A stretch of DNA of 64,000 nt from Actinomycetales bacterium (GTDB taxonomy: Bacteria > Actinomycetota > Actinomycetes > S36-B12 > UBA5976), in NCBI GenBank assembly GCA_027484085.1, contig JAIXQF010000010.1, forward strand, positions 122,970-186,969, read 5' to 3'. Positions 28,189 through 36,845 of this stretch are shown one piece after another. Numbering within the stretch: the stretch's first letter is position 1; each line of letters opens with the position of its first letter. Position numbers and translations under genes: made by a program. The notes below the pieces were generated by a model that saw nothing but the letters and a program-made list of their open reading frames with translations, was not told the DNA's origin and did no database searches.

Positions 28189-29595
28189 ATGAGTGGTCCA
28201 ATTTCACGAGTTGCAAGCGCCGTGGCTGCCAAGCAAGTCACTGCAACCGAAGTAGTTAGCAAAGCATTAGAAAATATCGAATCAAGTAACCCGTCCCTTA
28301 ACTACATGGCACAGCATTGCCCAGAATCCGCACTTAAAGATGCAGCTAATCATTCCGGTTTTGGACCACTTGCCGGTGTCCCAGTTTTAGTAAAAGACCT
28401 AGAGAACGTTGCTGGCCTGCCAACCCGAAAAGGAAGTTTGGCGTTAGCGGATGCACTGCCCGAATCATTCGATGGCACGGTTGTTTCCCGACTAAAGGCA
28501 GCAGGCGCAATTGTGGTTGGGAAAACCACACTTCCTGAGTTTGCAATCGAGGGTTACACAGCTAACCGAGCAACCGGAGTTACCCGCAATCCATGGAATC
28601 TTGAGTTATCTCCGGGCGGCTCAAGTGGTGGTTCTGCTGCTGCAGTAAGTGCTGGCGTAGTTCCGATTGCTACCGCAACAGATGGCGGGGGATCGATTCG
28701 GATCCCAGCTGCTTTCTGTGGGCTAGTTGGGTTGAAGCCATCAAACGGAGTAATTGGCCGTTGGCCAACACCAGATTGGATTGATTTTTCGACTGAGGGA
28801 CCATTTGCAACCACAGTTGATGACCTTCGTCTTTTGATGTCGGTTATTGCGGGAGGTACAGCGGGAGACTCGGTTGGCACCGTTGGAATACCGGCCAAAG
28901 ATTATTTGAACTTCAAAAATCAAATTCCAACAAAGATTTATGCCGCAACCAGGACTTCTGATTTTGGCGACCTGCCACCTGAGCTCGAACAAGTTTTTCG
29001 GGACGCAGTTTCTGAGTTGAGTGGGCAATTAAATCAACAAGTTACCTGGATTGAACCAGGTTCACTTTTTGGTGCTGCTGATCCAGATTTGGATTGGTTC
29101 ACAACCGCAACGGCCGAACACTTAGTTTCGCTCGGCCGTGATTGGGTGGTTGAAAACTTTGAACTTTTGCACCCATCCAGCCAAGAATTCTTTACTCAAG
29201 GCATGAATGCTGATTTGGATGAATACATTGAAGCTCGACGTCGCAGATTTGACTACGTAAGGGTTATGGACGAATTACTTGCGGGCGATGCAATTTTGTT
29301 GACGCCAACCGTTGCTGAAATTGGTTGGTTTGCGGACGGACGATTGTCGGCAGAGACTCCTGCCGGACTCTCACCGCCTGAGAGCTACTCAACTGCGCTC
29401 CAAAACATCACTGGACATCCAGCCATCTCGTTACCATTGCCAGTAATGAGCAGTGGGTTACCGGGAGCAATCCAAATCACATCGCCAAGATATCGTGAAG
29501 ATCTACTGCTCGACTTGGCACAAAATTGGGAGCGCACTAACCCATGGCAACGTAATGCCACAGGTTACGAAGCCTTCGACGCTTTCCTAGAATAG
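28189..29595 (+). CDS. Amidase (amidase signature family)
   Basis: The 468-residue enzyme carries the Ser-cisSer-Lys triad of the amidase signature family: K69 in VLVKD, the cis-serine in GGSSGGS (143-149) and the nucleophile S169 in [10 protein letters not shown]. Relatives include GatA, indole-acetamide hydrolase, 6-aminohexanoate hydrolase and many broad-range amidases. No gatB or gatC is beside it, and it lacks operon partners, so it is probably a catabolic amidase; the substrate is unknown. The next gene, on the other strand, is also a C-N hydrolase. Confidence 0.85.
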   Translation: MSGPISRVASAVAAKQVTATEVVSKALENIESSNPSLNYMAQHCPESALKDAANHSGFGPLAGVPVLVKDLENVAGLPTRKGSLALADALPESFDGTVVSRLKAAGAIVVGKTTLPEFAIEGYTANRATGVTRNPWNLELSPGGSSGGSAAAVSAGVVPIATATDGGGSIRIPAAFCGLVGLKPSNGVIGRWPTPDWIDFSTEGPFATTVDDLRLLMSVIAGGTAGDSVGTVGIPAKDYLNFKNQIPTKIYAATRTSDFGDLPPELEQVFRDAVSELSGQLNQQVTWIEPGSLFGAADPDLDWFTTATAEHLVSLGRDWVVENFELLHPSSQEFFTQGMNADLDEYIEARRRRFDYVRVMDELLAGDAILLTPTVAEIGWFADGRLSAETPAGLSPPESYSTALQNITGHPAISLPLPVMSSGLPGAIQITSPRYREDLLLDLAQNWERTNPWQRNATGYEAFDAFLE

Positions 29596-29613
29596 AAACG
29601 CATCAGCCAAGAT

Positions 29614-30579
29614 TTACGAAGGTGCCATCACGCTTAGTAAGTCATAAATCACGTGCGAAGCCGCGATGCCTGTCATCTGGGCATGGTCGTATGCAGGTGC
29701 AACTTCAACAACATCCGCGCCCACAATGTTCATGCTGCCAAATGAGCGAATCACTTTCAGCAACTCCCGACTAGTCAGGCCGCCAGCTTCTGGGGTTCCA
29801 GTTCCTGGTGCATGTGAAGGATCCAAGACATCGATATCGATTGACACATACATTGGACGGTTCTGAACTCGATTACGAATCTTATCGATTGCACCTTGGG
29901 CACCAATATCTTCAAATTCAACGGACGAGAAGATTTCGAAACCTAGGCTCTTATCTTGATCGAGGTCTTTTGCGGAATACAGCGGTCCACGGATTCCAAC
30001 ATGCATCGAGCCTTCTTTGTCGATCAACCCTTCTTCAGATGCGCGTCTAAATGGTGTTCCGTGGGTGTAGTCCTCGCCAAAGTACGAGTCCCAGGTATCA
30101 AGATGTGCGTCAAAGTGCACCACGCTAATAGGTCCATGCTTTGCTGCCATAGTGCGAAGTAATGGAAGAGCAATCGTGTGATCGCCACCGATAGTGATTA
30201 GGCGCTTGGCACGTTCGTGAAGGGCACGTGATCCTGCTTCAATTTGAGCTATGGCTTCCTCAATGTGAAATGGATTCGCTGCAATGTCTCCAGCATCAGC
30301 CACTTGCTGTGACGCAAAAGGACACTTGCTTCCTGCTGGATTAAATGGTCGAAGTAGGCGAGAAGATTCGCGCACATGACTTGGCCCAAAGCGCGCACCT
30401 GGTCGATAGCTAACTCCGGTATCAAATGGAATGCCAACAAGGGCTACATCCACATCAGAAACTTCATCAATGAATGGCAATCGAGCAAAGGTACCCAGGC
30501 CGGCGTAACGCGGAACTTGGGTTGCATCAACCTGTCCGACTACGTCGCCCGTAAGTAAACGCGGCAAGGAATTTTCCAT
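29614..30579 (-). CDS. speB: Agmatinase / ureohydrolase family protein
   Basis: The 321-residue arginase-fold enzyme has all dinuclear manganese motifs: [11 protein letters not shown] (GGDH 131-134), HFDAHLDTW (155-163) and [19 protein letters not shown] (D247, D249). The THGTPFRRA segment is common to agmatinases and guanidinobutyrases. It hydrolyses a guanidino compound to urea and an amine; agmatine is the default guess. No urease or polyamine genes lie near. It is convergent with the amidase and divergent from a membrane protein gene. Confidence 0.82.
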   Translation of the reverse strand: MENSLPRLLTGDVVGQVDATQVPRYAGLGTFARLPFIDEVSDVDVALVGIPFDTGVSYRPGARFGPSHVRESSRLLRPFNPAGSKCPFASQQVADAGDIAANPFHIEEAIAQIEAGSRALHERAKRLITIGGDHTIALPLLRTMAAKHGPISVVHFDAHLDTWDSYFGEDYTHGTPFRRASEEGLIDKEGSMHVGIRGPLYSAKDLDQDKSLGFEIFSSVEFEDIGAQGAIDKIRNRVQNRPMYVSIDIDVLDPSHAPGTGTPEAGGLTSRELLKVIRSFGSMNIVGADVVEVAPAYDHAQMTGIAASHVIYDLLSVMAPS

Positions 30580-30683
30580 TAATGCTCCAAAGTTAGGCCC
30601 GATTCCCTCAATTTAGTGCACGCTGGCGCCCGCAGTCTGGATCCACAAGAAATAAATCTCTGTCACCCCTAGAGTTGCTAGTT

Positions 30684-31253
30684 ATGCACTCGATGTCGAC
30701 TTTGGAGCTCATGCAAGAGTGGGCGCGCATGTCCGCTTGGATGATGGGCCCGTTGGCGCTGATCCTGGCTGCTCGGACGCGTCAAAGCTTCGGCTTCGTG
30801 CTACTGAGTGTTGCAAGTTTTCTAGCAGTCTGGGTTGCCTTAAGCGTTCCGATTGGTCTAGTCATGTCAGCTTTACATGTTTTCGATCACCGCTATGTTT
30901 CAGTCATCATGTTGGTAATTGCCGGCGCGTATCAGTTTTCGCGCAAGCACGAAAGTGCTGTTTTGGATTGCATGAAGACCAGTGAAAACAATTTGTTGTT
31001 TGGTCTGCGCACCGGCTGGACTTGTTTTGTTGCATGTGGCCCATTGATGGTCGCCGCTTATGCAGTTATGCCAACGACACCGTGGTTGATGGCTGGAATC
31101 ACTTTGGTAATGATTGCTGAATTTATTTCTAGTAATCGAGTAATTGTCGCCCGCTCAATTGGATTGATTTCTGCAGTTGCTGCGATAGGAATCTTGTTCT
31201 TGGCTGGGCCAGTTTCATTTGGTGACTTACCAACAGTTGGGCAACATCACTAA
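30684..31253 (+). CDS. Multi-pass membrane protein, DUF2182-like
   Basis: The 189-residue product has about five hydrophobic segments. The middle part, AGAYQFSRKHESAVLDCMKTSE followed by LLFGLRTGWTCFVACGPLM, resembles DUF2182, a family of predicted metal-binding membrane proteins with a YQ...K..CL pattern and a paired-cysteine helix. Function is not known. I chose ATG 30684 rather than TTG 30675; another ATG lies at 30693, and no clear ribosome binding site decides between them. It stands alone between the agmatinase gene (divergent) and the molybdenum cofactor genes (convergent). Confidence 0.6.
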   Translation: MHSMSTLELMQEWARMSAWMMGPLALILAARTRQSFGFVLLSVASFLAVWVALSVPIGLVMSALHVFDHRYVSVIMLVIAGAYQFSRKHESAVLDCMKTSENNLLFGLRTGWTCFVACGPLMVAAYAVMPTTPWLMAGITLVMIAEFISSNRVIVARSIGLISAVAAIGILFLAGPVSFGDLPTVGQHH

Positions 31254-31265
31254 GTCTGACTTCTC

Positions 31266-31817
31266 TTAGTCGTCGGCTTCTGGCCTAACATCCATATCTT
31301 CGCCAGTAGCAACATCTCCGACTTCAACCAAAACAATCTGATCAGGATGATCAGCGATGTATGCGCGCGCACCTTGATCACCTGTTGCGCTAGCAATTAG
31401 TTCTGGCCAAGTTGCACTTGAAAACTTCACGGGATGTCCACGCTTGGCATCATGTGTGCCAACAACAATGTCTCCCGGCGTTTCAACGATTCTAGAAACC
31501 GCTGCAGAAGTCAGCCCTGGTAGATCCACCAAGGACACAACTACTTCATCAATGCCTGGCTCGGAATTCAGATGCGATAACCCAACTTGAAGTGACGATC
31601 CCATGCCGGTTGGCCATTGTGCATTTTCCAAAACAGTTGCGCCAGGAACTTCGCCGATCCATGCTCCTAAAACGACAAATACCGGATTACATCCAGCGTG
31701 CGCTAAGACTGAAACGGCTCGGTCAACCAGGCGTTCACCATTATGAACATAAGGTGCCTTGGGACCACCAAAGCGCTTACCTTCGCCAGCAGCCAGAATT
31801 AGCCCAGCGGTTGTCAT
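31266..31817 (-). CDS. MobA/MocA-like nucleotidyltransferase
   Basis: The 183-residue protein has the GT-A nucleotidyltransferase signature LILAAGEGKRFGGPKA near its start and a PTGMGSSLQVGLSHL segment. This matches the MocA type, which attaches CMP to molybdopterin for xanthine dehydrogenase or CO dehydrogenase-type enzymes. Start ATG 31817 overlaps the xdhC stop by 4 bp (ATGA); the open frame upstream of it is inside xdhC. XdhC and MocA act in the same maturation route for this enzyme class, so the coupling fits. Confidence 0.8.
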   Translation of the reverse strand: MTTAGLILAAGEGKRFGGPKAPYVHNGERLVDRAVSVLAHAGCNPVFVVLGAWIGEVPGATVLENAQWPTGMGSSLQVGLSHLNSEPGIDEVVVSLVDLPGLTSAAVSRIVETPGDIVVGTHDAKRGHPVKFSSATWPELIASATGDQGARAYIADHPDQIVLVEVGDVATGEDMDVRPEADD

Positions 31818-32920
31818 CGCGGTGCGCCTGGATGAATCGTTCCGCTGGTCTGTGCCAAGTTCTTGCCAGAGCCACCCCAACGATCTTGAATGACTTCAGC
31901 CAAAATTGAGATTGCGGTTTCTTCTGGGGTGCGGGCTCCTAAATCAAGCCCAATTGGGGACTTAACTCGCTTCAAATCTTCTGGATCTACGCCGGCTTCA
32001 ATCAGGCGAGCAACTCGATCATCATGAGTCTTTCTAGAGCCCATCGCACCGATGTATGCAGCTCTTGTCTTTAGTGCTTCAATAACGACTGGAACATCGA
32101 ATTTTGGATCATGCGTCAAAATACAGATCACAGTTCGGGAATCGACTTCCTGAGTTGCAAGCCAGCGATGTGGCCAGTCATTAACAACTTCGTCAGCATC
32201 GGGGAATCGTTTCTTGGTTGCGAAGACTTCGCGGGCGTCACAAACAGTTACGTGGAATCCGAGAAACTTTCCAGCCTTAGCTACGGCAGCCGCAAAATCG
32301 ATAGCACCAAAAACGAACATTCGTGGCTTTGGCGCAAAAGTAGAAACGAAAATCTCTAAGTCGCCTTCAAGGCGCTCGCCGTCAGAGCCGTAGTGCAAAA
32401 ACCCAGTAGTTCCAGATTCCAATAAACCAAGTACGTCAGCGCCGACTGCTGAGTTAAGGCGGTCGCTACCTAAGTCACCGGCAGTTCGATCTGGCCAAAC
32501 CACTAAATGCTTGCCTACGTGAGCCGTTCCATTCACAACCGTTGCTACGGCTACTGGTTGATCTGCCTGCACACTCGCGTAAAGGTCAGGAAGTTCGGGC
32601 CAAGTCTCGGTGGAGATTGGTTCTACGAAAACTTCGAGGATTCCACCACAAGTTAAGCCGACCGCAAAGGCATCATCATTACTAATTCCATACTTTTCAA
32701 ACTGCGGAACACCATCAGCAATAACTTCGCCGGCCATTTCGTAAACGGCGCCTTCAATACAGCCACCACTTACTGATCCAACTGCTTCGCCAGCTGCATT
32801 CACCAACATCGAGGCACCTGCAGGACGCGGAGCTGAGCGCCAAGTGCGAACTACCGTGGCCATTGCAGTGGTATCGCCAGAGTTATATGCGGCGATTAAG
32901 TCGTCGAGTACTTCTTTCAA
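31814..32920 (-). CDS. XdhC/CoxF family molybdenum enzyme maturation factor
   Basis: The 368-residue protein has the XdhC N-terminal domain (about 15-110: AMATVVRTWRSAPRPAGASM and SVSGGCIEGAVYE) and a C-terminal Rossmann domain (about 200-350: MGSRKTHDDRVARLIEAG, SPIGLDLGARTPEETAISI). XdhC binds molybdenum cofactor, helps sulfurate it and inserts it into xanthine dehydrogenase-family enzymes. It is coupled to the mocA-like gene and follows moeA by 74 bp. No gene for such an enzyme lies in the window. Confidence 0.85.
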   Translation of the reverse strand: MKEVLDDLIAAYNSGDTTAMATVVRTWRSAPRPAGASMLVNAAGEAVGSVSGGCIEGAVYEMAGEVIADGVPQFEKYGISNDDAFAVGLTCGGILEVFVEPISTETWPELPDLYASVQADQPVAVATVVNGTAHVGKHLVVWPDRTAGDLGSDRLNSAVGADVLGLLESGTTGFLHYGSDGERLEGDLEIFVSTFAPKPRMFVFGAIDFAAAVAKAGKFLGFHVTVCDAREVFATKKRFPDADEVVNDWPHRWLATQEVDSRTVICILTHDPKFDVPVVIEALKTRAAYIGAMGSRKTHDDRVARLIEAGVDPEDLKRVKSPIGLDLGARTPEETAISILAEVIQDRWGGSGKNLAQTSGTIHPGAPR

Positions 32921-32994
32921 GGTGCAGTCCTATTGTTTAATGACGAATGATTTGGAAATCGAAAAGTGCGGAAATTTGCTGGCTCTCCATAACC

Positions 32995-34191
32995 TTAAGG
33001 CAGATTGAGCCAAGGCACGATCTGGCCAGATTCGGCTCCACCTGGCGGAAGGACCGCATAGCCATCAGCCTTTACAAATCCCCGCAACATTGATGAATCT
33101 AAGTGTTCAAGTGGTGTTGCGATGTTGTTTTCCAGCGAACATAAAGCCAAACGAACTTCTCTCGCTGGGCCTTTTAACGTAGTGCTGATGTGGCAAGTTT
33201 CAAGTTCTGGAATCGGCTGCCCATTTGCACCGGAAATAAATGGCACGGCCAAGCTCAATAAACCAATCACCGCAGACTGCGGATTGCCCGGTAAGCCAAT
33301 CAGATACTGCTTGCCGATTTTGGCCATCAACTGGTGATAGCCCGGACGAACTAGGACCGCATCAATAATGAAGTTGCCACCAGCATCCACAATTGCGTTA
33401 TGTAGGTGATCAACTGGTCCAGCCGCTGTGCCGCCAGTTGTGACAATTAGATCTGCTGTGGATTTTGATATAGCTTCAAAATGATTCTCGAGAGTATCGG
33501 CCACGAGTTTTACCTGATTCAACTCAGCGCCGATGTAATCGATCCAAAGTGGAAGTTGTGGCCCAAGTGAGTCTCGCACTTTTCCATCTCGCGAAGGGCC
33601 AGATGTTAAAAGCTCGTCTCCGAATACCAAAACGTCTACAACGAGCTTTCTATGCACAACCAATACGTCGTGGCCACCTGCGGCAGCCACACCAATAATC
33701 GCCGGCGTTAGTTTTGTTCCCTTTGGAATTAAAGCCTCTTCAGCTTTTGCTTCGTAACCACTTGGTCGAACATCATGAAAGTAGGGAAGAGCACCTGTTG
33801 CATCAAGTAAGCCAGCAGCGCCATCGATTGCAATCACAGAAAGTCCATCGACCTGACTTTCTTCATCCTTCAATGCCGCCGTTGCGCCGTTGGGCATAAC
33901 CGCTCCGGTCGCGATGTGAACACATTCGCCAGCAGCCAAGCTTTCAACAAATTCATGGCCAGCAAGTGCATCGCCAACTCGCTGCCATGGTCCTGGTCCG
34001 CTAACAGCCCAGCCATCAATTCGCGAAGCTGCAAATGGAGGCATATCACCGAGGGCGAGTACATCTTGAGAAAGCACATGACCAGCCGCTTCATTCAATG
34101 GCAAAGTTATTTCGGATGCGAGATCAGCACTTTGATGTGCTAACTGCCGCGCTTGTTCCCAGGTAACTTCGAACTCAGGGCCGGTACTCAT
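32995..34191 (-). CDS. moeA: Molybdopterin molybdenumtransferase
   Basis: The 398-residue MoeA-type protein has the N-terminal domains with MPPFAASRIDGWAV and GAVMPNGA, a central MoaB/MogA-like domain with TTGGTAAGPVDHL and GLPGNPQSAVIG, and a small C-terminal beta domain. It inserts molybdate into adenylated molybdopterin. It is divergent from moaE (106 bp) and heads the minus-strand unit moeA-xdhC-mocA. Confidence 0.92.
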   Translation of the reverse strand: MSTGPEFEVTWEQARQLAHQSADLASEITLPLNEAAGHVLSQDVLALGDMPPFAASRIDGWAVSGPGPWQRVGDALAGHEFVESLAAGECVHIATGAVMPNGATAALKDEESQVDGLSVIAIDGAAGLLDATGALPYFHDVRPSGYEAKAEEALIPKGTKLTPAIIGVAAAGGHDVLVVHRKLVVDVLVFGDELLTSGPSRDGKVRDSLGPQLPLWIDYIGAELNQVKLVADTLENHFEAISKSTADLIVTTGGTAAGPVDHLHNAIVDAGGNFIIDAVLVRPGYHQLMAKIGKQYLIGLPGNPQSAVIGLLSLAVPFISGANGQPIPELETCHISTTLKGPAREVRLALCSLENNIATPLEHLDSSMLRGFVKADGYAVLPPGGAESGQIVPWLNLP

Positions 34192-34297
34192 CCCTCTATT
34201 GTTCTAGATTTTCATAATGCGAGACCGATGAGGATAAAAACCCATTGAATACGGGCTTGCGGTATCGCAATTGGATAAACCCCACGATAATAATGAC

Positions 34298-34720
34298 ATG
34301 TCAAACGTCTCGGGAGCTTTTGTAACCACTGATCTGATCTCGGTATCAGATCTGGCTGCACAAGTGCGCTCCGATTCTGCTGGAGCGGTAGTTACCTTTT
34401 CTGGCGATGTTCGAGATAACGATCATGGTCGCGAAGTCTTGTCACTGTCTTACGAAGCGCATCCAAGCGCCCAGGCGTTACTTGAAAAAGTTGCAAGAGA
34501 AGTCGCTGCGAAGTTCGACGTCGTGAGCGTGGCCGTTGCGCATCGTCACGGAGACATTGCCATTGGTGAAGCGGCTTTAGTCGCTGCTGTTTCTGCTAAA
34601 CATCGCAAAGCAGCATTCGATGCCTGTGTTGCCTTAGTGGATGAAGTTAAAGCTCAAATTCCGATCTGGAAACATCAGGTTTTCAAAGACGGTACTGATG
34701 AATGGGTGAACTGCGCATGA
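34298..34720 (+). CDS. moaE: Molybdopterin synthase catalytic subunit
   Basis: A 140-residue MoaE. The AVVTFSGDVRDND, LSYEAH, AHRHGDIAIGEAALVAAVSAKHRKAAF and VKAQIPIWKHQ motifs include the catalytic lysine region. It receives sulfur from the MoaD C-terminal thiocarboxylate to make molybdopterin from cPMP. I chose ATG 34298; an in-frame TTG at 34271 adds nine residues that do not look conserved. It overlaps moaA by 4 bp. Confidence 0.93.
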   Translation: MSNVSGAFVTTDLISVSDLAAQVRSDSAGAVVTFSGDVRDNDHGREVLSLSYEAHPSAQALLEKVAREVAAKFDVVSVAVAHRHGDIAIGEAALVAAVSAKHRKAAFDACVALVDEVKAQIPIWKHQVFKDGTDEWVNCA

Positions 34721-35718
34721 GTACTTTGATTGATACCTTTGGTCGCGTTCATCGTGACATCCGAGTTTCATTAACGGATCGCTGCAACTTACGCTGCACA
34801 TATTGCATGCCACATGACTTTGCAGCCTGGATGCCAACGGAAGACTTATTGACTACTGATGAGTTAATGACAATTCTTGAAGTTGGTATTGATGCGGGAA
34901 TTGATGAAGTTCGTTTAACTGGTGGCGAGCCGTTACTTCGACCTGACATTGTTGAGATCGTTGCAAGAATTAACAGTTTGCCAAAGCCGCCAAAACTTTC
35001 ACTAACAACTAATGGCATTCGCCTAGCTGCACTAGCTCAGCCGCTTAAGGATGCTGGTTTAGAGCGCGTTAACGTTTCACTAGATACTTTGAGTGCGGAA
35101 CGCTTCAAGTCAATGACGTACCGAGATCGATTCGATGATGTACTCAAGGGTTTGAAGGCTGCTCGCGACGCAGACTTAACTCCAATCAAAATCAATACAG
35201 TTTTGATGCCTGGTGTTAATGATGACGAGGCAGTTGGTCTGCTCAAGTGGGCACTAGATGAAGGATTCAAACTTCGCTTCATCGAACAGATGCCATTAGA
35301 TGCTGGCGGTATTTGGGATCGTTCCACAATGGTTACTGCGGACGATGTGTTCCATGCTCTGAATCCAGTTTTCTCATTGACACCTGTTGAAGCTCGTGGG
35401 TCAGCACCGGCGGAAGAATTCCTGATTAATGGTGGGCCGGAAACTGTTGGCATTATTGCCAGCGTTACTCGACCATTCTGTGGGTCATGTGACCGCTTGC
35501 GACTTACTTCTGATGGTCAATTACGTTCTTGCCTCTTTGCAACCAGTGAAATGGATCTGCGGTTAGTGCTTCGCGAATCCGATGGTACTGATGAAGAAAA
35601 GCGCACAGAAATCGCATCCCGCTTCGGAAAAACCGTTTTAGGAAAACTTCCAGGTCACGGAATTAATGATCCAAGCTTTATTCAGCCAGCTAGGCCAATG
35701 TCGGCCATTGGCGGTTAG
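34717..35718 (+). CDS. moaA: GTP 3',8-cyclase (radical SAM)
   Basis: The 333-residue protein carries the radical SAM cluster motif CNLRCTYC (C23, C27, C30) and a second cluster site near the C-terminus (FCGSCDRLRLTSDGQLRSC). It ends in SAIGG; the C-terminal double glycine of MoaA is known to be needed for catalysis. It makes 3',8-cyclo-GTP, the first step of molybdenum cofactor synthesis. I chose ATG 34717, which gives an ATGA overlap with moaE, rather than ATG 34702. MoaC, its partner, is not in the window. Just downstream is a short in-frame reading frame that ends in the same AIGG. Confidence 0.95.
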   Translation: MSTLIDTFGRVHRDIRVSLTDRCNLRCTYCMPHDFAAWMPTEDLLTTDELMTILEVGIDAGIDEVRLTGGEPLLRPDIVEIVARINSLPKPPKLSLTTNGIRLAALAQPLKDAGLERVNVSLDTLSAERFKSMTYRDRFDDVLKGLKAARDADLTPIKINTVLMPGVNDDEAVGLLKWALDEGFKLRFIEQMPLDAGGIWDRSTMVTADDVFHALNPVFSLTPVEARGSAPAEEFLINGGPETVGIIASVTRPFCGSCDRLRLTSDGQLRSCLFATSEMDLRLVLRESDGTDEEKRTEIASRFGKTVLGKLPGHGINDPSFIQPARPMSAIGG

Positions 35719-35784
35719 CAAATGGCCGATATCAATAAGCATTGCCGGTTCAAGTGCGGCACGCACGAAGCCATTGGCGGTTAG
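35704..35784 (+). repeat. 15-bp direct repeat at the moaA 3' end
   Basis: GCCATTGGCGGTTAG occurs at 35704-35718, covering the last codons and stop of moaA, and again at 35770-35784. The copies are exactly 66 bp apart, so both are in the same reading frame and both encode AIGG-stop. The sequence between is otherwise not a clear duplicate of the moaA end. Confidence 0.85.
35722..35784 (+). CDS. Possible 20-residue micropeptide after moaA
   Basis: ATG 35722 opens a 20-codon frame with two cysteines (RFKCG, KHCR) that ends THEAIGG-stop. It is in frame with moaA and separated from it by only TAG-CAA, so read-through of the moaA amber codon would also add it as a 22-residue extension ending in the same AIGG tail. 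There is no strong ribosome binding site (GGCGG at 35710-35714 is weak). It may be a trans-acting copy of the MoaA tail, a leftover of tandem duplication, or chance. moaD begins 3 bp later. Confidence 0.25.
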   Translation: MADINKHCRFKCGTHEAIGG

Positions 35785-35787
35785 TTC

Positions 35788-36027
35788 GTGTCAGTAACAG
35801 TTAGATTTTTTGCAGCCGCTAGGGCAGCTGCTGGAGTAAATGAAATCAGTATGGAATCTGCTTCAGCCATGCAGATCCTAGATAAAGCCGTGGCCCTGCA
35901 TCCAAAGCTTGGCCAAGTACTCCCACAGTGCAGTTACTTACTTAATGAAGTATCACTCCGAGATCTAAGCGTTGTAGTTACCGACGGCTCAACGCTTGAT
36001 GTGTTGCCACCATTTGCAGGAGGGTAA
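35788..36027 (+). CDS. moaD: Molybdopterin synthase sulfur carrier subunit
   Basis: The 79-residue ubiquitin-fold protein starts MSVTVRFFAAARAAAG and ends DVLPPFAGG. The C-terminal Gly-Gly is the site of adenylation and thiocarboxylate formation. It donates sulfur to MoaE. GTG start at 35788. The next gene's GTG follows its stop codon directly, so moaE-moaA-moaD-tauE form one tight operon. Confidence 0.93.
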   Translation: MSVTVRFFAAARAAAGVNEISMESASAMQILDKAVALHPKLGQVLPQCSYLLNEVSLRDLSVVVTDGSTLDVLPPFAGG

Positions 36028-36777
36028 GTGCTCAACCTGCAAACGACAGATTTTTTGATTGCGCTTTGTTTAATGGCTGGGGCAATCCTGTACACGTCCG
36101 TTGGTCACGCAGGTTCCTCGGTTTACATCGCGATCATGTCGCTATTTGGGGTTCCCGCTCAGGTCATTAAGCCAACTGCGCTTGTGCTCAACATTATTGT
36201 TTCGTCCTACACAAGTTTTCGATACATCTCAGCAAAGCTTTTCGATTTAAGGCTCTATATCCCGCTAGCAATCGGCGCGATTCCGATGGCATTTATTGGT
36301 GGCTCCATAAATTTGCCGGGAAATGTTTATAAACCAATTGTCGGATTTATTCTGCTCTTCGCGGGAGTTATGTTCCTTTTCCAGTTGACGCCAAAACGGA
36401 CTAGTGAACCAAAGCACCCGCACATAGCAATTTCTGTTTTAACCGGAGCATCGATCGGGTTGCTTTCAGGTTTAACGGGAACGGGTGGCGGGATATTCTT
36501 ATCTCCTTTGATTATTTTCTTCGGTTGGACCTCAGTTAAAGGTGCATCTGGCACAGCAGCGCTTTTCATCCTTACCAATTCAGTGTTTGGATTACTTGGA
36601 CACATCTCTTCAGTTTCAAATCTTCCGAGTGCTCTCTGGCTATTTGCGTTAGCGGTAATCGTCGGAGCATTGATTGGTACTCGGCTGGGAATTAAGCAGT
36701 TTTCAAATGAGGGAGTGCGCCGCGCTCTAGGTGCAGTTTTGATCATTGCCAGCATAAAACTCATCTTCAATCTCTAG
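36028..36777 (+). CDS. TauE/SafE family membrane transporter
   Basis: The 249-residue protein has about eight hydrophobic helices and the paired family motifs: VGHAGSSVYIAI near the start and SGLTGTGGGIFLSPLII in the middle. TauE/SafE proteins are proposed exporters of sulfite, sulfoacetate and other small organosulfur or carboxylate anions. It starts at the base after the moaD stop (TAA-GTG), so it is co-translated with molybdenum cofactor genes. A role in moving sulfite, another sulfur compound or an oxyanion linked to the cofactor is inference. Confidence 0.82.
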   Translation: MLNLQTTDFLIALCLMAGAILYTSVGHAGSSVYIAIMSLFGVPAQVIKPTALVLNIIVSSYTSFRYISAKLFDLRLYIPLAIGAIPMAFIGGSINLPGNVYKPIVGFILLFAGVMFLFQLTPKRTSEPKHPHIAISVLTGASIGLLSGLTGTGGGIFLSPLIIFFGWTSVKGASGTAALFILTNSVFGLLGHISSVSNLPSALWLFALAVIVGALIGTRLGIKQFSNEGVRRALGAVLIIASIKLIFNL

Positions 36778-36845
36778 GAATCATTGACATATCGCGCAGT
36801 TAGGCCTTTAGGCGCATAATTAAAGGGTTAACTCGGGAGGTGGAT

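Noticed and set aside
30580..30683. Riboswitch upstream of the agmatinase or the membrane protein gene
   Set aside because: The gap is short, and no known guanidine-riboswitch pattern could be recognised by eye.
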